DNA of 64,000 bases from Planctomycetota bacterium. Lineage in GTDB: Bacteria; Planctomycetota; Phycisphaerae; Sedimentisphaerales; Anaerohalosphaeraceae. The position numbers were made by a program, and so were the translations under genes. The notes beneath the pieces were generated by a model that was given only the letters and a program-made list of their open reading frames with translations, was not told the origin of the DNA and ran no database searches. Shown here piece by piece: positions 1-7,144 of this stretch. Location: contig JAKPDO010000031.1 in NCBI GenBank assembly GCA_029552545.1, forward strand, positions 47,741-111,740, written 5' to 3'. The number at the start of each line of letters is the position of its first letter. Positions within the stretch are counted from its first letter, which is position 1.

Positions 1-589
1 GGACAATAATTTTACCATCGGGCGATTTTGCCGCTTTCTGCAGGGCAATAACGCTTCGGGCCAGGCGCCGCCCGTCTGTTGCCACCAGATTAAGCTTCTT
101 CCCGGCAATTTCCCATAAGACACCGTTCAGAGCATAACGGGTGCTTTCCTTTGCCGCCGCGAAAAGAGTCTGCTGAATCGACTCCTTCAAAAGGGCCAAA
201 GGCACCTCCAGGTCTGCCTTGCCCGGAAACTCCGGCACCGAAGGATACTGTCGGCTGTCATGTCCGTAGATAGTATATTTGCTGTCGCTGGCCGTGAGAT
301 GAAGGGTTGACTCCGCCTCTTCAAGAAGAATTGTCTCGTCTGCAGTTTCCCGCACAATTGCACTGACTTTCTCCGCAGGAACCACGGCCTCTCCCTCTTC
401 CGCAATCTCCACCTGCCCGATCTGGCAGACAATTCCCACTTCCAGGTCGGTCGCCGACAAAAAGACCCTGCCTTTATCGGTACGGATTCGGACACACTGA
501 AGAATCGGCTTGGGCGTGCTTCGAGGAATAACGGTTCCCGCCAGCGATAACGCTTCCTGAAAAGCCAGACGATTCAGATTCAGTTTCAT
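1..589 (-). CDS. dnaN: DNA polymerase III sliding clamp (beta), 3' end beyond window
   Basis: Encodes the first 196 residues of the beta clamp, the ring that tethers replicative DNA polymerase to DNA in the cytoplasm. The translation begins MKLNLNRLAFQEALSLAG and contains the family hallmarks TDLEVGI (near residue 45) and LVATDGRRLA (near residue 170), which place it in clamp domains 1 and 2. The full protein is normally about 370 residues, so roughly half is outside the window. The ATG start is preceded by a GGGG-type ribosome site and a recognisable promoter. The next upstream gene on the same strand is an ABC-F ATPase rather than dnaA. The identification is firm. Confidence 0.95.
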   Translation of the reverse strand, partial: MKLNLNRLAFQEALSLAGTVIPRSTPKPILQCVRIRTDKGRVFLSATDLEVGIVCQIGQVEIAEEGEAVVPAEKVSAIVRETADETILLEEAESTLHLTASDSKYTIYGHDSRQYPSVPEFPGKADLEVPLALLKESIQQTLFAAAKESTRYALNGVLWEIAGKKLNLVATDGRRLARSVIALQKAAKSPDGKIIV

Positions 590-637
590 CGTTTTCCCCT
601 GCAAAAAACCCTTTTCTTATCTCTTGATACATTCCGT

Positions 638-667
638 ATAATGTACCCGAAAGGATGGGTTTTGCAA
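638..667 (-). promoter_or_regulatory. Putative sigma-70-type promoter of dnaN
   Basis: Read on the minus strand, a TTGCAA -35 box is separated by 18 bp from a CATTAT -10 box about 50 bp before the dnaN ATG. The match is moderate and is based only on consensus and position. Confidence 0.4.
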
Positions 668-858
668 CTGGATTTTGAACCGCTGAGGAATCATTTGTTT
701 TAACCAAAAAAGAGAAGAATCTTTTCTATGTAAATAAGAGAATTCTTTTATTCTTCTTGTTATCATATAAGATGTTAAAAACTTACATGTTTAGACAAGA
801 ATATCCCCTAACCCCTTTTTTATAAACAAGTTATTAAAATAATTCACCCAAAGGATAT

Positions 859-867
859 TGTGGATAA
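859..867 (-). promoter_or_regulatory. Perfect DnaA box
   Basis: The plus strand reads TGTGGATAA, the exact complement of the consensus DnaA box TTATCCACA. It lies in the AT-rich gap between the ABC-F gene and dnaN. A single 9-mer can occur by chance, but it sits in the most plausible origin location in the window. Confidence 0.5.
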
Positions 868-985
868 CCTGTAAAAAAATCTGTTTGAAGTGTAAGGGAA
901 TCTGTTGAGAAAGAAGGGATGATAAAATAGTGAATCTCTTTTCTTTGATGGCCTCACAATTCTCACATCTATTCTAACAAGTTGT

Positions 986-2971
986 TCACAGATCTCGGCG
1001 GCTTTTTTTGGATGTTCGCCAATCGTAAGCGCGATAAAGGAGGGCGAGTTCAGATTTTTTCTTATCCAGATTCTCCTGAAGTATTTTAAAAGAGTCTTTA
1101 TTGCGGTACGTCTCCTCTTTCCCGTATTGAAGAGTAAGGCATTCGATTTCTTCTTCGAGGGAAAGGATTTTTTCTTCAATTGTTTCAATTGCCCAGGCAT
1201 TGAATGGGCGAAGCTCGGGCGGAGTTGACAAAACGGTCGGCGCTGATTTTACAGATATTTCCTTTTTGCTCGTCTCTTTCTTTTCGGCAGCGGCTTTTTC
1301 GGGCTGGGAGGCAATGAGCTCTGTCCACTGAGTGAAAATCCCTTTTTCATCAGAGAGCTTCTGGTACCATGTGTGGGCAGATGGTATCGTTCGGCCGCTT
1401 TTGTCTCTGCCCAGAATCAGCATTTTTTCAAAGAGGGAATCAATGAAATAACGGTCGTGACTGACGGCCAGAACTGTTCCCTCGTAGAGGTCAAGGGCCT
1501 CCTCGAGAGCTTGACAGCTTTCAATGTCAAGGTGGTTGGTTGGTTCATCAAGGAGAAGAACATCCGGCTCCGCGAGGACCAGCTTTGCCAGCATAAGACG
1601 GCTTTTCTGGCCGCCGCTGAGGGTTTCAGTTTTCTGAAAAACCTGCTCTCCTCTGAAAAGGAAGGCCGCCAGCTTGCTGCGGAGGTTTTCCTGTAAAAGG
1701 TCGGGTCGAACGGAGGCGGCTTCTTCCAAGACAGTTTTTCCAATGGAAAGAGTTTGGGCGTGCTGGTCCAGGTAGCCGATTCGGAGATTGTCTCGGCGCC
1801 GAACGGTGCCGGTGTCGGAATTGTCGAGGCCCAGAAGAATTTTCAGAAGGGTTGTTTTGCCGGAGCCGTTGGGACCTATGACGACAATTCTGTCCCCTCG
1901 CTCCAATTCTATATTTAAGTCCTGGAACAGAATATTTGTACCATATCGTTTTGATAAAGAAATTCCCGAGATCAGTTTTTCGCCTTGCCCGGAGGATGTT
2001 CCAAATCGAAAAAAGATTCTTTTTTCTTTTGGGAGAGATTTCAAAAAATCGGGGTTGTTATGGAGGAGGCGGCGCAGGCGGGTTTTGCGTCCCCGTGCGG
2101 TACGGCGCATCCCCTCCTGGTCTTTGTTGCGGGCAATGAAATCAAGGGTTTTGGCAATAAACTCTTTCCGACGGCGGAGAATGCGCTCTTCGGAAAGCCG
2201 TCTTAGTTTTTTCTGTTCCAGAAAAGAGGTATAGTTTCCTTTATAAAAGACGGCTTTCCCATCCTCTATTTCAACGATATGGTCTGTCAGCTGGTTAAGA
2301 AAATAGCGGTCGTGGCTGATTAAAAGGATGGTCCCTTTATAGTTTTTCAGGAACACCTCCAGCCATTCTATTCCCTGAAGGTCGAGATGATTTGTCGGCT
2401 CATCGAGCAGAAGAGCGTCTGACGGCTGAACAAGGGTGCGGGCCAGCATCAGCCGAGAGAGCTGCCCGCCGCTAAGGGTTGAAACAGGGCGAAAATGGGT
2501 GTCTTCACTCAGCCCCAGTCCGCACAGTACGCTCGTAATGGATGAGTCTGTATTCCATCCCCTCTTTTGGTCTAAGAGGCGGTGAATGTGTTCATATTTT
2601 GATAACCCTTGTCTTAAAACATCCTGCTTGTCTGTTTCAAGTCCACAGACAACCTCTTCAATTTGGCGCGTCAGAGAGCGAATTTCCTCAAGACCTTCGG
2701 CAGCCGTGTCAAAAACGGTTTGATCTTTCCTTTCTGTGGCAAAAAGAGTTTCTTGGGGCAGATAGGCAATTTTTAGGCCTTTCTGGATATAAACAGTCCC
2801 CTTATCAGGGGTCTCGGCGCCGATGATTAATTTGAGAAGTGTTGTTTTGCCGCAACCATTCGGGCCGACAAGACCAACACGCTGCCCCTTGTGAAAGGAG
2901 ACACTTAATCCGTGAAAGACGGATAACGTGCTGAATGATTTTTCAATATCTTGAAGCGAAATAATAGACAT
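986..2971 (-). CDS. ABC-F family ATPase (Uup/EttA-like)
   Basis: A 661-residue soluble protein with two ATP-binding cassettes and no membrane segments, the layout of ABC-F proteins that act on ribosomes or on DNA (Uup). The first cassette has Walker A GPNGCGKTT near residue 36, signature LSGGQ near 167 and DEPTNHLD. The second has GPNGSGKTT near 365, LSGGQKSR near 455 and DEPTNHLD. The inter-domain linker is basic and helical, and the C-terminus (about 575-661) is a charged coiled coil like the Uup C-terminal DNA-binding extension. Which ABC-F subfamily it belongs to (Uup, EttA, or antibiotic resistance) cannot be settled by eye. It reads toward dnaN. Confidence 0.9.
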   Translation of the reverse strand: MSIISLQDIEKSFSTLSVFHGLSVSFHKGQRVGLVGPNGCGKTTLLKLIIGAETPDKGTVYIQKGLKIAYLPQETLFATERKDQTVFDTAAEGLEEIRSLTRQIEEVVCGLETDKQDVLRQGLSKYEHIHRLLDQKRGWNTDSSITSVLCGLGLSEDTHFRPVSTLSGGQLSRLMLARTLVQPSDALLLDEPTNHLDLQGIEWLEVFLKNYKGTILLISHDRYFLNQLTDHIVEIEDGKAVFYKGNYTSFLEQKKLRRLSEERILRRRKEFIAKTLDFIARNKDQEGMRRTARGRKTRLRRLLHNNPDFLKSLPKEKRIFFRFGTSSGQGEKLISGISLSKRYGTNILFQDLNIELERGDRIVVIGPNGSGKTTLLKILLGLDNSDTGTVRRRDNLRIGYLDQHAQTLSIGKTVLEEAASVRPDLLQENLRSKLAAFLFRGEQVFQKTETLSGGQKSRLMLAKLVLAEPDVLLLDEPTNHLDIESCQALEEALDLYEGTVLAVSHDRYFIDSLFEKMLILGRDKSGRTIPSAHTWYQKLSDEKGIFTQWTELIASQPEKAAAEKKETSKKEISVKSAPTVLSTPPELRPFNAWAIETIEEKILSLEEEIECLTLQYGKEETYRNKDSFKILQENLDKKKSELALLYRAYDWRTSKKSRRDL

Positions 2972-2989
2972 TCCAGACCCTGAAATTTC

Positions 2990-3019
2990 TTGTTTCCGTT
3001 AAAATTCGTGCCATACTAT
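2990..3019 (+). promoter_or_regulatory. Putative promoter of the lipoprotein-cdaA-cdaR operon
   Basis: TTGTTT (2990-2995), an 18-bp spacer and TACTAT (3014-3019) fit a sigma-70-type promoter about 95 bp before the first gene. No other promoter of similar quality is evident before cdaA. Confidence 0.4.
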
Positions 3020-3114
3020 AAAGAAAAGAAGAACAAAAAGAAAGCATTGCTGTTTTTCAATTGACAGCATTCCAACATAGAATTACTATCCGGTGGAAGC
3101 AGGAAAGATGTTAA

Positions 3115-3369
3115 ATGTTCATGTTAGCAGCACTGGGGCCAGAAATGGAACGGATCAAGCGACTTTACAAATTGGCGGTTTTTGGATTAGTTTTATTCGG
3201 AATTGGGCTTCTGGCCGGCTGTTCCGGCGCGCCGGGAGTTACTGTTAAAGAGGTGGACCAGAGACATTACCGGGCCATTCATTCAAATTGGCTGATGTTC
3301 CAGGATGATATCGATTCCATACTTCTTTTGGACAGCCCAAGCCGGCTGACGCCGCTTTATACCCGCTGA
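3115..3369 (+). CDS. Small predicted lipoprotein upstream of cdaA
   Basis: An 84-residue product with a basic stretch, one hydrophobic helix and a lipobox L-L-A-G-C with the lipidation cysteine at residue 36. The mature part would be only about 49 residues, with no family I recognise. The start was chosen because AGGAAAG lies 7 nt upstream of ATG 3115. An internal ATG at 3145 would give a more usual signal length. It is followed after about 105 bp by cdaA on the same strand, so it may be co-transcribed and serve the c-di-AMP module at the membrane. That role is inference only. Confidence 0.6.
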   Translation: MFMLAALGPEMERIKRLYKLAVFGLVLFGIGLLAGCSGAPGVTVKEVDQRHYRAIHSNWLMFQDDIDSILLLDSPSRLTPLYTR

Positions 3370-3474
3370 AGGGCCCAAGTATAAAACAAAAGGTTTTTTT
3401 CTTAGAAACAAGAGTTGTTTGCAGGCGTTACTGGCGGGAGAAACGAGACGGCCCCTTAACAGGAACGGCAAGTC

Positions 3475-4299
3475 TTGCAGGTGATTGTAGAGCACATCTT
3501 AAGAATTTCCCCCTATGAACGACTGGTCATCGTTGCCGAGTTAATCATTATTGGGCTGGTCGTCTATGCGGTTCTGAATTTTCTGGAGGGTACTCGCGGA
3601 GAACGTCTCTTTCGGGGGATGGTGCTGGTGCTGTTTACCGGTTCGCTTGTGCTGAATCTCGGCGTAAAAACCTTCGGCATGGACCGGATAGCATTTCTCT
3701 ATAACGGCTTTTTGCTGGCTGTTTTAATTGTGGCGGTGATTGCCTTTCAGCCGGAAATTCGAAGAGCCCTGATTCGAATTGGGCAAACCTCTCTTTTTAC
3801 AACCGGCTCCAGCCGGCACATCAGCCGAGGCATCGACGAGATTGTTTCGGCTGTTTCTCAGATGGCGTCTACTCGAACTGGGGCGATTCTGGTAATCGAA
3901 CGCCATGTCGGCCTTGGCGAATTCATAGAAACCGGTGTACGCCTGGATGCACGAATCTCTTCGGAATTAATCAAGACCATTTTCTATCCGGGAACTCCGC
4001 TGCATGATATGGCTTTGATTATTCGCGGGGATCGTCTGCTGGCAGCACGAGTTCAGCTGCCTTTGTCGGAGGGAGAAAGCACGACCGGTTCTCTCGGTTC
4101 GAGGCACCGTGCAGCGCTGGGGCTGGCCAGCGGTTCTGATGCACTGGTTATCGTGGTCAGTGAAGAAAGCGGGATTATTTCGGTTGCCCTCGATGGCAAA
4201 TTGGAGCGGAATGTGACCGAATCTCAGCTGCGCAGATATCTCAAAGAGGCGATGGAGGAGCGGGGGCCTGAATCCCTTCAGGAAACAGGTGCAAATTGA
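3475..4299 (+). CDS. cdaA: Membrane diadenylate cyclase CdaA (variant D-M-A active site)
   Basis: Makes cyclic di-AMP from two ATP. The 274-residue protein has about three N-terminal membrane helices (residues 15-95) followed by a DisA_N cyclase domain. The RHR nucleotide-binding motif is intact (G-S-R-H-R-A-A, residues 208-214). The catalytic D-G-A motif instead reads D-M-A (residues 178-180, bases 4006-4014); the metal-binding aspartate is kept. The start is TTG with GGAA about 10 nt upstream, and GTG 3481 is an alternative. The YbbR/CdaR gene follows 24 bp downstream, the standard partner that modulates CdaA. Family assignment is firm; activity of the variant is untested. Confidence 0.92.
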   Translation: MQVIVEHILRISPYERLVIVAELIIIGLVVYAVLNFLEGTRGERLFRGMVLVLFTGSLVLNLGVKTFGMDRIAFLYNGFLLAVLIVAVIAFQPEIRRALIRIGQTSLFTTGSSRHISRGIDEIVSAVSQMASTRTGAILVIERHVGLGEFIETGVRLDARISSELIKTIFYPGTPLHDMALIIRGDRLLAARVQLPLSEGESTTGSLGSRHRAALGLASGSDALVIVVSEESGIISVALDGKLERNVTESQLRRYLKEAMEERGPESLQETGAN

Positions 4300-4323
4300 C
4301 CGAACAATAAAGGGTTTTCAGCG

Positions 4324-5352
4324 GTGGCAGCGAAGATAAAGAAACTGCTTGTGGTTGCTTTCCTGTCGGCGACGATATGGATCTGGGCCTTTATGTCCCT
4401 CGAAAAGGAAACCACGCTTTTGGGGACGGTTGAATTATCGCCGACGGCCGATCCGGATTACTTTGTGACATTTGCCGGAGGCCAGAGCCGCGCTACGGTA
4501 AAGATTACCTTTCGGGGTTCACCTGCAAAGATTGCAGAGCTGGAGAGAAGACATCGTGCGCCGGATGCAGACCCATTCCGGGAACGGCTGGATTTCTATT
4601 ATGATCCAAAGGAGCTTGGGCATGACAAAGAAGGCACCTATCAGCTGTCGCTGGAGGAGTTGATACGAAAAGGGGTTCGTGTTCGGGCGCTGGCCCTGGC
4701 CGTAATGAGCTGTGAACCGGCTTCTCTGGAAGTACAGGTGCAGCGTTTGGTTCTGCGGGAAGTTCCGGCGGAGGTTCGGGATGAGGCGGGACAGGTTTTG
4801 ACGCCGGAAAGCATAGAACCCGCACGCGTTGCTATGTATGTCAGGGAGGGGACGGATGCGACTGCTCGGGTTGTGCTGTCCGCCAATCAAATCGAGAATG
4901 CCCGACTGCGTCCTGTTCGCGAAAGGCCCTTTATCAATCTGGGGCCTGGAGAGAAAAAGCAGTATGCTTCTCAGACGGTTCTGATTCGCATGCCTTCCAC
5001 GCTGCCGCTGGAAGCCCAGGTTTTTCAGACCAATCCCGGCCGAATCGGCTTTGTGATGCCGGCGGAGCTTGTCGGGGCTTACAAGGTAGAGGTGCTCGAC
5101 GACTTGACGACAATTCACTTCCGATCGACGCCGGAGGCAAAGACTCAGTATCAGCAGCAGCCGTATCATCTCCTGATTCAGGTGCTCAGCGGCGATCAGC
5201 AAATGGAGCAGACTCCGCCGCGTCCGGTGATTTACAATTTCCCGCAGGACCTGGTTCGGCGGGGGATGATTCAGGCCCCGGATCCTCCGGCGATGGTTCG
5301 GATTCGTCTGATTCCCGTTACTCCTTCTCCTGCTCCTGCAACGGCGCCGTAG
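4324..5352 (+). CDS. YbbR-domain protein, CdaR-like regulator of CdaA
   Basis: A 342-residue protein with one N-terminal membrane helix (about residues 8-25) and an extracytoplasmic region built from YbbR-type beta repeats. The phrase IWAFMSLEKE right after the anchor is typical of YbbR proteins. In firmicutes the equivalent protein CdaR binds CdaA and tunes c-di-AMP synthesis; the same cdaA-ybbR order here supports that role. The start is GTG. The last 35 bp overlap the 3' end of the convergent cstA gene. The C-terminus is proline- and alanine-rich. Confidence 0.8.
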   Translation: MAAKIKKLLVVAFLSATIWIWAFMSLEKETTLLGTVELSPTADPDYFVTFAGGQSRATVKITFRGSPAKIAELERRHRAPDADPFRERLDFYYDPKELGHDKEGTYQLSLEELIRKGVRVRALALAVMSCEPASLEVQVQRLVLREVPAEVRDEAGQVLTPESIEPARVAMYVREGTDATARVVLSANQIENARLRPVRERPFINLGPGEKKQYASQTVLIRMPSTLPLEAQVFQTNPGRIGFVMPAELVGAYKVEVLDDLTTIHFRSTPEAKTQYQQQPYHLLIQVLSGDQQMEQTPPRPVIYNFPQDLVRRGMIQAPDPPAMVRIRLIPVTPSPAPATAP

Positions 5353-7099
5353 AGCCCTTCAGGAACAATACAAGAGTTTCGATTGTCATCCAGCAGGCCA
5401 GGAGAAAAACTGCTCCGCCCAAGCCGCACAAGAGCCAATTCTGCTGGCGAAAATAACTGATTTCATTGAGAATCATTGCCCAGCCGGTCAGCGTCAGCAT
5501 AATCAGACAAGGCACAGCGGCAATAAGGAATTTCCATCCGCCTTTCCGTTTGAGATACATTGTGACGACAAGCAGGGCTAATGCGGCCATTAGCTGATTG
5601 ACGGTTCCGAACAGCGGCCACAGTCGAAGAGCCCCTTTGGCGTCCGCGCCGAAGGAAATTCTGCCGCCGGATGTGTTAATGAAGGCTACTGCTGCGGCGG
5701 TCAAAACGGCCAGCGTAGTGGCAGTCCATCGGTTGGCCAGACGAGGGAGTTTAAAATCTGCTGCCAGTTCGCCGATGACGTACCGCTGAATGCGAACAGC
5801 GGTATCCATCGTCGTGCCGGCGAACGAGGATACAAAAACCCCCATGATGGCCGCCCCGAGCACAGCAGGGATTCCGAGAGCCGCCAGCATGTTTGAGGCC
5901 CCGATAACAACAGGCTGGAGGTTGTTTCCCAATCCGCGGCCTTCCATCCAGCCGGTGTAGAATTGGTCCCACGCAGCCCGCCCGGCCAACCCGCCGGTGC
6001 CGATTCCGAGGCCGGCGGCGATACAGATAATGACCAGAACCGCCAGCATACCCTCCACGAGCATCGAACCGTAGCCGATGAACTGGGCGTCAGTCTCGCG
6101 GGAAATTTGTTTGGGACTTGTTCCGCTGGCAACCAGCGAGTGAAAGCCGCTGATGGCGCCGCAGGCAATTGTTACAAACATCATCGGCAGCAGCGGCGGC
6201 ACATCCGCAAAACGAGGAAGATAAGCCGGGGCTGAGAGATGAAAATTGTCGTATCGAAGCGCCGCCGCCGGTACGGATAGACCCAGCAGCATCATAATCA
6301 AAAACAGCTGCCAGGCATTGATGTAATCGCGCGGCTGAAGCAGGGTTGTGACCGGCAGGGTGGACGCAAACCAGCAGTAAATCAGAAGGATAATAGTCCA
6401 GGTTCCAGTGGAAGGGATTGGCCAGGCATCCAGAAAGGCAAAAACTCCGTGGCCGAAGCGGCTTTTCCAGAAACCCTCCAGCCACGCTCCGAGGGCCACG
6501 GTGACATACATCGCTGTCACAGCCAGAAAAGTTGAAAAAGTCAAGGGGGCATTTCGTTTATAAATTGCCCAGCCGAGAAGCACGGCAATCGGAATCTGCA
6601 GCCAAATGGCGAGAATGCATTCCGGGTACAATTTAAATACGGTGGCGATGACCACACCGAAAATGGCGATGATAATCAGCAGGGCCAGAAAAACAATCAA
6701 AAAGAAAATCAGGCGTACACGAGGATTGATATAACGGGCGGCGATTTCCGAGATGCTTTTGCCTTCGTTTCGCAGAGAAATCACCAGCGTTCCAAAGTCG
6801 TGAACGGCGCCCATGAGGATGCAGCCGAGGGTTACCCAGAGGAGGGCCGGCAGCCACCCCCAGATGATGCCGATGGCGGGCCCGACAATCGGCCCGGTTC
6901 CGGCGATGGAGGTAAAGTGGTGTCCGAAAATGACTTCTTTGCGGGAGGGCACATAGTCCACTCCATCCTGAAACTCCCGGCTGGGCACAGGGGCATCCGG
7001 GTTGAGCCGAAAGATTTTTCGGGCCAGAAAACGTCCGTAGGTATGGTAGGCAATTACATACCCGGCTCCGCAGAGGAGCATGAGCAGAAGGGCATCCAT
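5318..7099 (-). CDS. cstA: Carbon starvation protein CstA-family transporter
   Basis: A 593-residue polytopic inner-membrane protein with well over ten hydrophobic helices. Family hallmarks include VIFGHHFTSIAGTGPIVGPA near residue 56, GAVHDFGTL near 97, and GFHSLVASGTSPKQI near 320. CstA homologues import peptides or pyruvate, especially under carbon limitation; the substrate here is not evident. The protein is shorter than E. coli CstA (about 700), as in many bacteria. It may be the last gene of a leftward der-TPR-cstA run, since the gap to the preceding gene is only 45 bp. Its 3' end overlaps the convergent YbbR gene. Confidence 0.9.
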   Translation of the reverse strand: MDALLLMLLCGAGYVIAYHTYGRFLARKIFRLNPDAPVPSREFQDGVDYVPSRKEVIFGHHFTSIAGTGPIVGPAIGIIWGWLPALLWVTLGCILMGAVHDFGTLVISLRNEGKSISEIAARYINPRVRLIFFLIVFLALLIIIAIFGVVIATVFKLYPECILAIWLQIPIAVLLGWAIYKRNAPLTFSTFLAVTAMYVTVALGAWLEGFWKSRFGHGVFAFLDAWPIPSTGTWTIILLIYCWFASTLPVTTLLQPRDYINAWQLFLIMMLLGLSVPAAALRYDNFHLSAPAYLPRFADVPPLLPMMFVTIACGAISGFHSLVASGTSPKQISRETDAQFIGYGSMLVEGMLAVLVIICIAAGLGIGTGGLAGRAAWDQFYTGWMEGRGLGNNLQPVVIGASNMLAALGIPAVLGAAIMGVFVSSFAGTTMDTAVRIQRYVIGELAADFKLPRLANRWTATTLAVLTAAAVAFINTSGGRISFGADAKGALRLWPLFGTVNQLMAALALLVVTMYLKRKGGWKFLIAAVPCLIMLTLTGWAMILNEISYFRQQNWLLCGLGGAVFLLACWMTIETLVLFLKGSTAPLQEQEKE

Positions 7100-7144
7100 G
7101 ACTTTGACTCCTGAAAGGGTTTGTTCCCCTTGTCTTTTTAATTG

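Larger units (their letters stand above)
590..985. other. AT-rich intergenic gap next to dnaN, candidate origin region
   Basis: This gap holds no credible gene. It is much richer in A+T than its surroundings, especially from 700 to 860, where runs of A and T dominate. It contains a perfect DnaA box at 859-867 and a degenerate one at 982-990 (TTGTTCACA). An inverted repeat, AGAAGAAT at 713-720 with ATTCTTCT at 750-757, lies in the AT-rich part. Position beside dnaN, AT richness and the DnaA box together suggest oriC, but one perfect box is fewer than most origins carry and dnaA is not visible. Confidence 0.35.
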
